From: Doryteuthis pealeii | Taxonomy: Eukaryota; Mollusca; Cephalopoda; Myopsida; Loliginidae | NCBI GenBank assembly: GCA_023376005.1 | Contig: CM042139.1 | Span: 136,022,061 to 136,086,060 of the forward strand | Direction of reading: 5' to 3' | DNA: 64,000 nt | Shown here: positions 10,353 through 22,239 of the stretch, piece after piece | Position numbering within the stretch: position 1 is the stretch's first letter | Layout: each line of letters opens with the position of its first letter | Notes under the pieces: model-generated | What the model saw: the letters and a program-made list of their open reading frames with translations, nothing else | What the model was told of the DNA's origin: nothing | The model's database searches: none | Program-made: the position numbers and the translations under genes

Positions 10353-10533
10353 GATGATGACTTATATACGTGTGTTGCACTTTAGCAGCATGATCCGGTA
10401 AGGTTCGTCGTTGGGTAGTTGGTTGGAGATGTATTGTTAAGATATGACACGGAGCTAAACGAGAGGGGGGGCGAGAACCCGAGTGGAAGCGATAATATTA
10501 ATATGTTTTAGTGGAATGGAAACAAGGAAGGGA

Positions 10534-10599
<66 letters not shown>

Positions 10600-10682
10600 G
10601 TTTGTGTTTGTGTGTGAGTGAGAGATAGGAGTGTTAAATCAATATGATTATAATTTTTACACACAGAACATTTTTACAATAG
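10353..10682. repeat. (GA)n microsatellite in non-coding DNA
   Basis: An uninterrupted AG dinucleotide tract spans about 10536-10598 (about 31 units), flanked by G/T-rich DNA. The apparent poly-Ser/Leu ORF on the minus strand is only its translation. Confidence 0.9.
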
Positions 10683-11235
10683 ATTTAAACTTTGTAGTAG
10701 TTAAAATATTATACTGTAGTATGGTCACAGTTCCCGCGAGTAACATAATGAAATAAACATGTAACCTTCCTATCTGACTTTCTTGTCCACACTTACAGAG
10801 AGTTGAATGTCAAACATCATTAAAGATGACAGAAAAAGGAAAGAATCGCATCTTAGTTGGCACTCCAATACCGTAGAAAAGTGCACAATTGTGAAAGTTA
10901 CTGAAGATGTCTAAATACAAAACATTAGTATCGAGCTCTAAAAAAGGAAGTGGGGTACGATCAGCTACATAACACAAGAGGCTATCATACGTCTAGGAAT
11001 TTTGCCTAAAGGAATCGAAATATCCACCAACCGTATCCCAAACAACGTCAACACCTACAATGTCTAGAAGATAGCCCGTGGCCTCCATACTACGGAAAAT
11101 ACTGTCAGTCAAGTGACATCTCTGATCTTATGCCTCGGGACAGTGGACCAGAACCGAAAGTACAGGATATAAAACAGGAAGCACAGAGGAAGAAGCAATA
11201 ACAATACTGTCTTTTGTATGAATTTAGAAATAGAA

Positions 11236-11299
<64 letters not shown>

Positions 11300-12717
11300 C
11301 CAGTAAGAAAAACTAGTTCGGAATGAATTCATATGTAAATGAAACATTGTGAACACAATGATTTGCTGAGAATAAACAGGAATTCGATTCTGATTTAAAT
11401 GTAAACTAGAAGAGAAGAGAAAATGAAGGAATAGATTTGAGTAAAAGTTGAACTGTAACAATTTATTCATGTAAGGATTTACCTGGTGTCAAAGATTAGT
11501 ACAAGACAGTGTGAGACAATTTCAACTTCCCCGAATTTTAGTCAATTCTATAAAGAAAGAGAAACATGATTTACCAATCCATGGAATATGACAATAGGAC
11601 ACATGATTACTAAAGCTCATAGAAGGTTGCTGGTATAAAAGTGTGTATAATTATTTGAATTTTTCTGATGAGACAAGATAATTTCTATTATCTAGATTTT
11701 TCGGATTGTTTTTCTCATCTTCGAACTGAATGTTTTTTTTTAATCCATGTATACAGTTGTAAATTACGATCGGGAATCATCCGGAGGTTCCAGATTCAAT
11801 CCAGATTAGAGTAAAACATGACATAGAATACTTAACATACCGTAACACTTGTACTAGGTCATGGTTAATGAAATGAGAAAAATCTACCCAAAATGGATTA
11901 GATAAATGATTTGGTTTAAAATTCCGTAAACGCTCCCTGTTACGTCATGAAAGTTCCCGAGTTCGAATAAAAGGTTATCCCGTTAACAAGAAACACTTGA
12001 AGAGGATCGGAGAGCACATCAGCAGAAACCGTGTGTATATAATAATAAACTTGAGAACAACAGTTTCTTAGACGATAAGAATCAATTTGGTAATCATGTT
12101 TTCCTGTTGACTCTTTTTAATGAATTATATATGTTTTGTGGTAAAGCTTGAGTTTTACGTACCTCTCTTTTTCTCTTACCTTAGGGGAACACAAACTAAA
12201 TACATTTGGTTGATTATTACATCTATTTAAATATATAGCTATTTATCAACGAATGCTGATAGTTTCAAAATCATGTTAAGAAGCATTGGCGAAATTGAAA
12301 TGTATTTTATTAAATTACGTACGAATATTGATGGAGAGCTCGACATTCATCTCATTGTCCACAAATCAGGGACATAGTGTAGAGCCTTTGAAAAGAAAGA
12401 TGGCGTCCACTAAAGAATATTCATTTGATATGACATTAGTTAACGCCAGGGGATGAAGCAAGCTGTTGACAGGAAAAGACGGCGACTGAATATCAATATG
12501 GCTTTCCGAAAAAAAAAGATAAAAAAAAAAGAATTTGAATTGTGAATAACATAGCCGTAAAGCAGTAATGTCAATACAATATAAGAGCCATTCAAAAGAT
12601 ATAATACTAGGTATGACATTAAACTACTCCAGCTTTGGTGAGCGTATATTCACTGCTTCATTATCATTGCTCCCACGTATACTCTAACCTGTAGAGATAG
12701 TATTTATTAAGGTACTA

Positions 12718-13080
12718 TCATCATCATCATCATCATCATCATCATTATCATCATCATCACCACCACCATCAGGCCGTGCTTTTATCATGGATTACCATAT
12801 TTCCCTCGCCAAACGTCTCTGACCGTCATTGCTCCTGGTAGGTTATCCGCATGACCCCCAGAACCCGCACACAGCTGACTGATATAGGTTTTTGCAGGTC
12901 GATCAACACTGGTGTGTCTATATCTAGGTGTCCACGGGAGAACATAACTCATGTGTTCGCCCTAGCTTCTACAGCACTATCCGACATATTTGTGTAATAA
13001 AAGGCCGGTGACAGTACAGCTGTTTTCTTGTGAGGGCTGGTTCTAGGATTTTTTAAGGTCACACGCAAAATCCTCGGGTA
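12718..13080 (-). mobile_element. LINE family 2 C-terminal relic with (ATG)n tail
   Basis: The (ATC)n/(CAT)n tract at 12718-12775 followed by decayed sequence reads, on the minus strand, as the degraded C-terminus and tail of the family seen at 9838-10352. Pieces corresponding to the HLSPITQ, GRTHELCSPVDT and QLCA-like parts appear in scattered frames. It is much older than the copies at 1-2.4 kb. The duplicate lies at 56800-57165. Confidence 0.55.
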
Positions 13081-13084
13081 CCAT

Positions 13085-13320
13085 ATACATATTTACTAAC
13101 TACTCCGCATAAGTAGGATGGGACATTAATTCAATTTCTTAACCAGAGTTTAACAGGTCTTAATCCAGTTTTCATACTGCTAGACTACTAGACTGACTGC
13201 TATAGCTAGGGTAGAACCCTGTCCATCTAAGTATTTGCCCATTTGGCGGAGGCAGAATAGTTGGATTCATGCTTTTTTCAAGCGTATTGGGGTTATGTGA
13301 AATTCAAATTATATTAATAA
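13085..13320 (-). mobile_element. Degenerate SINE (type 1)
   Basis: Matches, with many changes, the SINE at 23026-23290: the blocks CAATTTCTTAA, GAGTTTAACAGGT, CAGTTTTC and TATGTGAAA appear in order. The tRNA-related head is not clearly preserved. A duplicate is present at about 57172-57405. Confidence 0.6.
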
Positions 13321-14274
13321 TAGTTTGTTGTAGATATAATTGTTTAATATGGATTAATATTATTAGTTACTTGAAACCATACAATTATAATGGACGCGGC
13401 AAACCACGTTCAAATCAGAGAATAGGGTGCTTACATTTCATATAGCACTAATACCCTTGAGAAAAGCGCGCAATTTACTATTCTCCTTCTAGCTAATAGG
13501 AAATTGTGAGGCTGATTGAGTTCTTTAACCTAGAAAAGGGAAACTTCAAATGCAAAATACAATTTAAGGTTACCTCAAGAATAGTAGAATAAAGTTAGTG
13601 AAACCCTTATGTTTCACGCCGGCTACATATAAATTTTATATGAGGCACTAATTTATTTATTCAATTTCAGTCTTAAATATACTCGTTCAGTGATGTTCAG
13701 TTAATTTCTTGTTTTCAGTAGCAAATCATTTACAGCTCTTAGGCCACCTTCATTTAAATATGAAGATTGGAACGGTAACAGCAAATATATTGCAAATGCC
13801 ATGTCAGCATTCCTTTTATATTGAATAAAGACCTTGTTAGTCTGAATCTTGTGTCCTTAAAAATAAATTTCACCACGTTTGTAACCACTGGGCTAGACGC
13901 GTAATGGCGTCTCTGATTATTCTCAATGCGCTTATTAAAATATGTAGTCTAGAGTGTTAAAGATATACATAAAAAAATCAATGTATCCGTGTTCATAATT
14001 GCTAACAGAAAAGTATGCGGAAGTACATGCGCCGGAATAACACCCGAGACGATGAAGAGAGATTCCAAAGAGCCCAGAACGACCAGTGATGAAGCCGAGA
14101 AGGTTAGCAGAAGTAGAAGAATCAAGTAACGTAATAATAATATGTAATAAAAGTATGTAACATTACTTAGTTAATGTACCTCAGTTTTTTCTTGGTTAGC
14201 ATTGTTAAAGGCTAAAATGATGAACAATATATGCCATTATCTGGTAGATAGAGCCAGCACTCGTAGGCTTAATA

Positions 14275-14515
14275 CTTTTATTCAACACCATCGTGACGGG
14301 CAGGAAGCGACACAAGGTCGATTTTAAGCAGAATAAGTTAGTTTGACTTCAGAGATTTCTTTCTTATAGACTAGTTGTCTAAACAAGGTTAAATAATCCA
14401 GACTGTTCTATTCACTTATAGCTAAGAATGGGATAACTACATGCTTTTCCAGTGTGAATTGAAACACAAACAGCCTAGTTCAGAATTTGAACTCTGGTCG
14501 CAAGTTCCACATTTT
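14275..14515 (-). mobile_element. SINE (type 1), moderately decayed
   Basis: The order GACGGGCAGGAAG, CACAAGGTCGATTTTAAG, a TTTCTT..AGACT block, AAACAGCCTAGTTCAG and AATTTGAACTCTGGTC matches the type-1 SINE. The last block is the reverse complement of a tRNA box B (GTTCAAAT), so the element reads on the minus strand. The second copy is at about 58352-58585. Confidence 0.7.
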
Positions 14516-14952
14516 ATTACCATTACACATTTTGCGCCTCTTAAACTTCAATTTAAAAATGGATAGCAGCAATTGAATAAATATCGGTTAATCCGTATAG
14601 CTGTTGTCACGGTACTCTGAAAGCGGACGTTCTGTCTGAATATCGAAAGTTAACCACTATTCCATCTGCTAAAAGAATGAATGTATTACATCTTATGAAA
14701 ACGAAGTATTATTCGCAGTTCTGGCATGTGCCAGACTTAGAAAAGTTTAGTTAATAAAGTAAAAGAGTAGCAATAAAATTAAACAATTTAATTGAATCTG
14801 AGGGTTAATTAACTTATTTCTCATTTTAGAATTGTAGGAAAAAATAATTTATAGAGATTCATACAAAATATTAGCCCTAACTTTTCAAAAAAGCAGAATT
14901 AAAAACGAACCTTTTAAGTAGTAATAACAATAAAAAAACGATGAAATTTGTC

Positions 14953-14992
<40 letters not shown>

Positions 14993-15012
14993 TCAATAAT
15001 AATAATAATAAA
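14953..15012. repeat. (AAT)n microsatellite in segment A
   Basis: Tandem AAT units with one ATC interruption; the same tract with the same interruption is in copy 2 at 59029-59083. Confidence 0.9.
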
Positions 15013-15472
15013 ATCGTCTATCCATTAAAGATGTAGAAAGAAAAGCAAAAAAATAAAAAAAATAAAATGAAAAAGTCCCACCGAAATCTTTTCACAAAAG
15101 ATTGCCTCAATCTAAAATTATCGTGTTATTATGGTCTAGAGTAACTATTTTAAACGCTCGGAGCTTTTAATGTGCGTCGCGTTTTCATTAAAACATCTGG
15201 AAACGCGATGGCATTGGAAGATCTAAATTTTGCTCTGCCACGAAGTGCGAGGAATTTTGGACCGATTTAGCTGGCTGCCATTGGGGGCCTCTTTTAATTA
15301 ATCTGCTGCAATTCATGCATTCCAGAAAGACTAAGAGAGAGAGATAAAAGAAGAAAAAAAACGAAAAGAAAAGAAAGATTTGAACGAGCAGAAAAGAGAC
15401 ATTAAGAGATAAAAGACCAATAATAAAGAATGAAAAGAAACTGATAACTAATCTCAGAAAGAAAAAGAAATA

Positions 15473-15687
15473 CGACACAAGAGTAACGGGTTTGTAAATA
15501 GTTTTGAGAAAAAAAAAACAAACAAAGTATATGGCATCCAGCGAGGTCGAACTTCGGTTTTTCAGTAGTAATAGGTATGAGGGACTAGCTTTGCTAACCA
15601 TTCCCATGATGTGTGTATAAATGTATAAACTATTTTTATATTGATTAAATTCTTGTGTCAAATTATACCCATAGAGTAAATAATTTT
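15473..15687. other. No gene; start of the unduplicated 15-kb block
   Basis: Sequence immediately right of segment A copy 1 has no counterpart in the second A copy. A 199-codon minus-strand frame across 15188-15787 is a low-complexity (poly-K/poly-F) artefact of A- and T-rich DNA. Confidence 0.6.
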
Positions 15688-16203
15688 GGCGGACTGGAAC
15701 TTTCAGACCCCCCCCCCCATCTAAAAATTTTTGTGGCTTTTTTTTTTTTTTTTTTTTTTTCTTTTCAATGATTATTATCGATTGCACACAATCTATCCGA
15801 TTGTAAAAAAAAAAAAATTTAAAAAGTTATTATTTTTTTTCGAGTTTTCAGGGGTTGCTCATTTCCCGTATTAAGTCTATCAGTAAATCGAACCCCATAT
15901 CGGAACCGCTTCGATTAATAACTTAAATTTGGGTTCTGTTTTTTTTCTGGGCCACCCTAACTTGCACCTTGCGCCAGTTTTCCTTTCGAGCGGTCCGATA
16001 TGGGAATCTATTTAAATAAACTTATACGGGAGAAATGAGGGCACCCCCTTGAAACTCGGAAAAAATAAATAACTTTTTTGAATTTTTTTCTTCACAGTTT
16101 GATAGATTGTGTGCAATCAGATAAATCCATTGAAAGAAGAAAAGAAAAAAATTCAAAACAAAAATTTTAGATGGGGGGGGGTCTGAAAGTTCAGGTCGCA
16201 GAA
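15688..16203. mobile_element. Fold-back (MITE-like) element, ~200-bp inverted arms
   Basis: The left arm (about 15688-15905) reads GAACTTTCAGACCCCCCC, then a CTTTTCAATGATTA block, a GATTGCACACAATC block, and CGAGTTTTCAGGGG. The right arm (about 15985-16203) shows the same blocks in reverse complement and ends GGGGTCTGAAAGTTC. The element contains its own smaller dyads such as ATTGCACACAATCTATC / GATAGATTGTGTGCAAT. No coding capacity. I do not see a clear target-site duplication. Confidence 0.75.
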
Positions 16204-16346
16204 TAATTTTTATTTTTTTTAATCTGTGTCAGCTATTTTAGTTTTCTTTGTTAAATATATTTTATTTTTTAACCATTATTTTAACCAATGTTTTTTGTTG
16301 ATTAGTCAAGTTACCAGCTAGTCAATCGATCTCTCTGTATGTTTGG

Positions 16347-16470
16347 GGTGGGATTCTTGTGTTTTGTAGTGGCTAAGTGCTGGGTGCAACATTGTGGTAA
16401 GTGAGTTCAAACTCCAGTCAGTTATACATTAAATTGTTTGCATTAAGCATCTACCAACTGATCTACTGGC
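16347..16470 (+). mobile_element. tRNA-derived SINE head (type 3), decayed
   Basis: TTTGTAGTGGCTAAGTGCTG resembles a box A region, and 35 bases on GAGTTCAAACTCC resembles box B, with ACATTGTGGTAAG between. The same layout is sharper at 30718-30795 (TAGCCTAGTGGCTAAC ... GAGTTCGAACTCC). Confidence 0.6.
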
Positions 16471-16572
16471 CCATTATACAATTCAACTTTAATTATACTT
16501 TTTGAATAAAATTGCAAATTATTTATTGTTCTGTTTTTTGGTTTTTGTTTTTCTTATTTATATGTAACATAT

Positions 16573-16855
16573 TTACACCCCTCCACACGAGCAGGATGTA
16601 TGTGCATAGTTAATTTTTTAGGAGGTGTGTTTTAACAGGTTTGAATCAGAGTTTTCTTTCTCTTAGATGGTTGGCCTAACCAAGGTTAAAGATCTTGTCT
16701 TTCCTTGCTGATTTACCCCATAGGTGGAGGGAGAGCAGGTGATGAATACCTTTCCCCAAGGGTATTTAGGGCTATTTGAAATGTAGAAAGGCTTTGCTTG
16801 GGATTTGAACTCGGGTTGACGAGTGCATCTCTACGACTCATGGTATCATGTTTTT
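16573..16855 (-). mobile_element. tRNA-derived SINE (type 1)
   Basis: Begins CCCCTCCACACGAGCAGGATG and contains AGGTTTGAATCAGAGTTTTC, GGCCTAACCAAGGTTAAAG, CCATAGGTGGAGGG and a GGGATTTGAACTCGGGTTG block near 16800-16820, the reverse complement of a tRNA box B. The transcribed strand is therefore minus, with the tRNA-like head at the right. It lies just upstream of the host exon at 16913. Confidence 0.8.
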
Positions 16856-16912
16856 TTTTTGTTTTTTTTACTTTTATTCATTGTTTTTAATTTTATTTTG
16901 CTTTACTTTCAG

Positions 16913-17082
16913 AATTTCCAGAGAAGAAGTCATTAACTGCTACTGCTTGATTTGAACTTTTCTTCGAAAGCAATAACTGAAACAACATTAATCAAAGCCT
17001 TTTTAAGGTTTATCTCACTGAAAAAATACGATGAATTTGTTCATTTTGATTCATTGATCACTAGAATCAATACAATAGCAGA
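16913..17082 (+). CDS. FHF-complex HOOK-interacting protein, exon (upstream)
   Basis: A pyrimidine tract ending TACTTTCAG precedes the exon and GTAAGTGA follows it. The second half encodes AITETTLIKAFLRFISLKKY, then DEFVHFDSLITRINTIAE. This pattern ('FLRF....K.DE......LI.RIN') fits the helical RAI16-like domain just before the 'LSL.LF..L..LNCEDVM' block carried by the next exon at 26692. The first 34 bases read EFPEKKSLTATA in another frame, so a single-base indel lies near 16946. The family acts as an adaptor linking HOOK proteins and dynein to early endosomes or other cargo. Assignment rests on order with the two better exons; alone it would be weak. The donor phase (two bases left over) does not match the next exon as written. 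Confidence 0.6.
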
Positions 17083-17330
17083 GTAAGTGATGATTTTGAT
17101 TATTTCTATTTTATTTTTATTTTTTTATTTTTTAAAATTTTTATTTATTTATTTTTTTTTATTTTAAATTTATTTATTTTAATTTTATTTTTATTTTTAT
17201 ATTTTATTTCATTTTATTTTTTCTTTTAAAAATTTAAATTGTTTTTTTTTTTAAATATGAATAAAAAAACAAAAAATTTAATTAAAAATTTTTTAATTGG
17301 CCCACTGGTTGAAAAACTCTTGTATTAGAA
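17083..17330. other. A/T homopolymer-rich intron sequence
   Basis: Almost only A and T (runs of TTTTATTTTTATT); no gene or signal other than low complexity. Confidence 0.8.
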
Positions 17331-17334
17331 TTGT

Positions 17335-17640
17335 GCTGACTGTATATCCCTCTGTGTGATAAGACCTCATAAACCGAAAGGTGGTCTCCAAAGATCTGGG
17401 GAGTCTGTTACTACTTCATTGCTATTACTCCAGATCCACTCTGAGCCCGTTCAGCTTAAAATATTGGGTGTGATTGTGAATAGTGAAATAACACTCAGGC
17501 CCCAATATATCCATAGTCTACAGTGATACGGCAAATTAGACTATCTCAAATATTGGGCTGATGGTGTATAGTTAAAAATTGCAGTGTATGAGGTGAGGGG
17601 GTAAATTAGCCCTCAGCACAGAAAATGGGGGTCAATAAGT
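17335..17640. mobile_element. Dispersed repeat (type 4, SINE-like)
   Basis: Words such as CCAGATCCACTCTGA, GAGGGGGTAAATTAGCCC and the terminal 'GTCAATAAGTTAAATTGAAA' region correspond loosely to 39940-40390 (CCAGGTCCACTCTGACC, GGTTAAATAGAAA) and to 45270-45440. It is an interspersed element of unknown class. Confidence 0.4.
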
Positions 17641-17749
17641 TAAATTGAAAGAAATTATCAAAATCCTCAAAAAGAAAAGAAGACACTTTTCTTTTTTTGA
17701 TAAAAGGAACTGATCCATATTGTTATTCTTTGAAATTCTTAGTAATGAC

Positions 17750-17752
<3 letters not shown>

Positions 17753-17787
<35 letters not shown>
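17753..17787. repeat. (TC)n microsatellite
   Basis: An uninterrupted TC run of about 17 units. Confidence 0.9.
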
Positions 17788-17791
<4 letters not shown>

Positions 17792-17954
17792 GGAGCTTAA
17801 AGCGCAAAAAAGTTATCCATACGTTGTAGTTCTCTTTTTTAATTCTTCTTTCTGCCCCCGCTGCTGCTGCTAGCCTCTTTTTTTCCAGATCCCCCCACCC
17901 CCCACCTCTCGTTTTTTTACTTTATTCGATCAACACCGAAAACATCTGCCCCTG

Positions 17955-18112
17955 ACATTATTCTAATTACCTTTTATTGAACAAAGGAGATAATTCAAAC
18001 TGGAATATTCTAAATGACCTTTTATTGTAACAAAGGAGATAAATTCAGTACTGAATATTTCTAATTACCTTTTTATTGTAACAAAGGGAGATAATTTCAA
18101 ACTGGATAAAAA
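17955..18112. repeat. Three-copy tandem repeat, ~53-57 bp unit
   Basis: The unit TCTAATTACCTTTTATTG..AACAAAGGAGATAA..TTCAAACTGGA occurs three times with small indels in homopolymers. Confidence 0.8.
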
Positions 18113-18267
18113 ATGCAATCTGACTCAATTCAAATTTATCTTAATAGAATCGATCTAATAAACAAAGTATAAATGCGGCATAGAAGATAAATAAATACAC
18201 AGGTTTTATTACTTCATATAAGAATAATTCACATACAACACACCGCACACACACACTGTGTATGTAC

Positions 18268-18512
18268 ATATTGTGACTCAGCGTTTAGAGTGTTCGCTAA
18301 GAACCACAAGTTCCTAGTTCGATTACCGTCCCTCGCCAACAGCGTATGAGTAGCACAGGATCTGTGTGGTAAAGTGAGGAGCTGATGTAGTGTGGGGCCC
18401 CACCTCAGATGCTAAAAACAATCTCCTTGGTCTAGCGCTATTGAAAAGGGATAGACTCCCTCGCTGACTTGCTGATTACCGACTTTAGGCCGCCCAACGA
18501 CTTTACTTTACT
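18268..18512 (+). mobile_element. tRNA-derived SINE (type 2)
   Basis: Head with box-B-like TAGTTCGATTACC at about 18316, then GCCAACAGCGTATGAGTAGC, CACAGGATCTGTGTGGTAAA, GGTCTAGCGCTATTGAAAAG and an end in CCGACTTTAGGCCGCCC. Colinear with the better copy at 26272-26518. Confidence 0.85.
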
Positions 18513-20004
18513 TACTTTATATATATTATATTATAATATATATATATAGATATATAAAGTAACCTAATGAGTCAGAGACTATTCTTACCTAGGTTTTTCC
18601 AAATGATCATCACAGATAACTGATTATATATAATATAAAGAAAAAGGAATAATACCGGTGAAAATATTGAGTTGGTCTCATGTTTTAAGAAATAAATTTG
18701 TTTGGTTTCAATATTTAGTTGTACAAGTTTTACCCATTTAAGTTCATAACATTGTTATTTTAAAGTTTGAATGACAGGACAGATAAATTCATGGTCGCTA
18801 GTGCTGTCTTCTGAACATATGTCAGAGAACAGCATGGCTACCATGAATTATCGTTCCTGTTGAAAAAGGGTTCACTGCCTGGTGCCGAATCATCAACATA
18901 TACGGCCCAACCACTGAGAGAAGTCCTAGAAAATCCATCCATCAGCAAGTCTTTTAGGATATGGACAGTAGCTGGACCTCTCACAAATATATATATTTGT
19001 TTGTAATTGTAAGGATTTCGCATATGATTCACATATTTGTGTTATAAAAAATAGTGGAAGTATTTGCTTTCTACTTAGTAAATAATTTGCAACTTGCAGA
19101 CCATTTCCAATAAAAACGTTTTTTAAAAAATTACATCAGCGATTTTAGTCCGTTAATCGGACAATAAAATTATGAGTATTATTGAGGTCAGTAAGTCTAC
19201 TGTTGGGTTTGAATAACAGCAGCTAAAATAGTACAACTGTTTGTTGCCTTGTCTTACCAATTCGACGGTAATTGGAACTTTAACTAGGGACCAAGCCTCG
19301 CCCAGTGTCACTCCAACCCCTAAGCCAATGCCATCAAAAATACCCGTGCATTATTCTTCATCTTCCCTTCCTTCTCCCCCCCCCCCATTGCGTGTGGACG
19401 TAGTGGCCTTTGAGGGGGAATTAGTTCCTTTCGACCGGACGATTTACAGGGGAGTAATCTTGATAATGCATCTCTATATTACATTATCACTTACTCTTTG
19501 AATTCGGACACAATTGGTAAGTCTATAGTATTTTTTAATTCGGACACTATTTTTTAAACATTAGTCTATTTTAACATCGGTCATCCACCAACTCTTCATG
19601 CTTAACAATCCCCTATTATTTTTACTTTATTTCTTATAACATATATATTTCATAGGCATTTCAGTCTCGGAAGACTATAATAAAGTTTTTATGTGCCCCT
19701 GAAATTACAGTACCTCCTGTGACTGTGAAGTCTGAATGTTTTGAAAAAACATTCTCGACCACAGATGTCGCATTTGAAGGCTGTCCCTGAAGATGTTGAT
19801 GTGCCGGTGCTTTGTTGCTGCTGCTTTCTTCTAGACCTCTTAGCTTCATGGTGTTGCGTTATTTATATATATATATATATATGTTATGAGAAATAAAGTA
19901 AATAATTTTTTTTTTTAATGCATAAGATATATTTTTCATGATTGATGCCATGCATATGGTTAAATACAGGGGTATTTCTAAAAGTAGGGTCTCCAAAATA
20001 TTTA
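18513..20004. other. Intron DNA; no supported gene
   Basis: (TA)n tracts at about 18520-18560 and 19863-19885. A 64-codon minus-strand frame at 18838-19032 and a 62-codon one at 19661-19849 (GTVISGAHKNFIIVF) are not recognised; the latter may be part of an old mobile element. A plus-strand frame at 19241-19501 with a run of prolines is encoded by a C homopolymer. Confidence 0.5.
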
Positions 20005-20275
20005 AACATCACAGAAATATTTATTGTTATATTATCAATGATGTTTACATCATTTTTTAAACTTTGAACATATATCTTTATACAAAATCGCTATTTTGGT
20101 CGATGCATTTTTGTAGCACTGTGTGTGAGTTTTTGTATGCCAATGTCATACCAACATGCCACCATATTATTGAGGAAGCATTGAATCTTTTTTGTCATTG
20201 CAAACCCCTTACACCACTTGTGGACGTTTTTGACATTCATACACCAATTCTCCATACACTTCCACTTGACTGATA
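20005..20275 (-). mobile_element. Possible mariner-type transposase relic, C-terminal end
   Basis: The minus strand reads CFLNNMVACWYDIGIQKL then TKMHRP, recalling the end of mariner transposases ('F....WY..GI..L..R..KC'). This is followed after a decayed stretch by GGAGACCCTACTTTTAGAAA, like the usual 3' flank of those elements. Stops and the lack of the D,D34D core show it is dead. The assignment is tentative. Confidence 0.45.
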
Positions 20276-20574
20276 AATTATTTATTATATTATTGAATCT
20301 ACTAGGAAAAAAGAAGACGGGTTTAGGGTTTAGGGGGTTAGTTTAATGGGGAAAATAAATAAACAATTTATCAGTGGTTCCCCTTGGATCATGTTAGACT
20401 TATAGGAAATAACCCACTTTCTATTAATTGACAATGAATTTCAATCGGTTTAATGCTTTTGCATTCTAAAACTGAATAACTGTACAAAACTTCACAGTTG
20501 GTGGTATTATCAACTGAGAGCTCCATAAGAAACAACAGCCAAGACATGCATAACTGTAATTTCCTTGATAAAGA

Positions 20575-20902
20575 CACATCTCCTGTTTAACAATTTATTT
20601 TTTGATCTTTTCGAGTTTTCTGGCCAACTTTTTAATGTTTGGGTGGAATTCGTGGATAATGCAGTACACACATTTTAAAATGCCTATAACACCTTTCTCA
20701 TTCAAAATCTTCTCCTTCCAGCCTCCACATTAATTTAATTTTTTAAAATTGGAACACACACTCCTGATGATGGCACTTCAAAGTGCCAAAAGTACTCGGG
20801 ACCTGAACTTTGGTGGACTTATCACGAATTCCACCCAAACATTAAAAAGTTGGCCAGAAAACTCGAAAAGATCAAAAATAAAATTGTTAAACAGGAGATG
20901 TC
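20575..20902. mobile_element. Fold-back element, 81-bp inverted arms
   Basis: The left arm 20575-20655 (CATCTCCTGTTTAACAATTT ... GGGTGGAATTCGTG) and the right arm 20822-20902 are reverse complements with few mismatches, about 165 bp apart. Related arms recur at 23463-23870 and 25275-25430, so this is a local family. Confidence 0.85.
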
Positions 20903-20919
20903 TTTTGTTTAATTCTACA

Positions 20920-20921
20920 TG

Positions 20922-20961
<40 letters not shown>

Positions 20962-21307
20962 TCTGGGCAGCCTATGAACATATTGTATTCCTAAAAGCAT
21001 CAATATCATTCATAACAACATTAGACAATAGAATATATACACAATATGTGTGTTCTCTACTTAATAAGAAGTGGATGATTCTAATTTGCATTTCATACTT
21101 ACCTCCCTTGTATCAAGATTTTGAGGATTAGAAAAAATGTTAAGTGCGATTGAAGACCTCACAAAATTATCATTCATTTGCTAATTGGACTGGAAATTCC
21201 TTTATTCTCTAGAACATTTTTAGTGTCTCAATTTAATTAAAATCTCGGTAGGATGTACAGATATTTTTTTTTTTTTTTTGCTATATATTCAAAATATGAG
21301 AATTTGT

Positions 21308-21374
<67 letters not shown>

Positions 21375-21375
21375 T
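20920..21375. repeat. AT-rich DNA with (TA)n, poly-T and (TG)n(TA)n tracts
   Basis: (TA)n at about 20927-20956, poly-T at 21264-21280, and a compound (TG)n(TA)n at 21309-21378. Open frames here are translations of these tracts. Confidence 0.85.
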
Positions 21376-21606
21376 ATAGATCCACAGACACGTGTTTCGA
21401 CTTATCAAGTCTCTTCAGTGTGGCTAGACATTTTTTTAAAGCTACCTACAGCCGGTATAGAACTCCGATGATTCAGCATCAGTCGGGACAGCTTAACCGT
21501 TCAGCTATCGTCACCCACAAAATGCAAAGGGATTTTAATTCTTAATACACTCCATCTGTATGTATGTATGTATGTAAAGGCCACCATAGAGTGCTCCATC
21601 CCTTTA

Positions 21607-21612
<6 letters not shown>
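21376..21612 (-). mobile_element. tRNA-derived SINE (type 5)
   Basis: Shares with 53900-54160 the blocks CAGACACGTGTTTCGACTTA, GTCTCTTCAGTGTG, AAGCTACCTACAGCCGG and GAGTGCTCCATCC in the same order. GTATAGAACTCCGATG and GCTTAACCGTTCAGC read on the minus strand as a tRNA-like box B and box A region, so transcription would run on the minus strand. Confidence 0.75.
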
Positions 21613-21646
<34 letters not shown>

Positions 21647-22239
21647 GGTTAAATAAAAAGCTTAAAAATCGGTCGTTTTGTGGTTATAGATCTATTTCTA
21701 CCCACAGTTATCAGTGTATACCTATGAGTATCATCAGACCGCTGACTTTATTGGAAATGGTAAAACAGAAATTCATGAGGCTTTATATACAATTTTTCTG
21801 GGAAATCCTGAAAGTTTTGATTACATTTTGATTCTCATCATCTTGGGGTGGGGGGTGTTTATGGGGTAAGGAATTAGTTCGCCAGGTGGTCTCACTCTGG
21901 GTGGTTTTGCCCTTCAATAAATTTTTTGCCACATTGCTCCTCTGATCTTGGGATTTTTTTTTTTTATTTACTTTTTAATTTTTTATTGTTCATTTTTGGT
22001 GAACCATTCCCCTTTTCCACAGGTTCTTCACTTACGAAAATCCCCATAAATTTTATTCTTTTGGTATAGCATAACATATAATCTTCATACAATGACTGCT
22101 ATTTACACAAGTAGCATTGCAACCAACAAAGCCTTCATCAGATGATGACTTTGGGTTCAGGCATGGTTTCGGGCCGAAGCATCATTACCACTAACCCAGA
22201 GCGCCCAGCAGTATCTCACAATACCACCAGACTTTGTCA

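Larger units (their letters stand above)
10683..15472 (+). repeat. Segment A, copy 1 (4.8-kb duplication)
   Basis: This 4.8-kb block is nearly identical to 54783-59545. The match begins at ATTTAAACTTTG in both copies and ends after GAAAAAGAAA. Differences are mostly one-base insertions or deletions and different lengths of the (AT)n tract at 11240-11297. After the right edge this copy continues into unrelated DNA (TACGACACAAGAG), while copy 2 runs straight into segment B. It contains no supportable host gene, but does contain a LINE relic, two SINEs and an (AAT)n tract. Confidence 0.95.

Noticed and set aside
15188..15787. 199-codon minus-strand ORF
   Set aside because: Composed of poly-K and poly-F stretches from A/T homopolymers, and it crosses the end of segment A.
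19241..19501. Possible exon with proline run
   Set aside because: No splice context, and the proline run is a C homopolymer.
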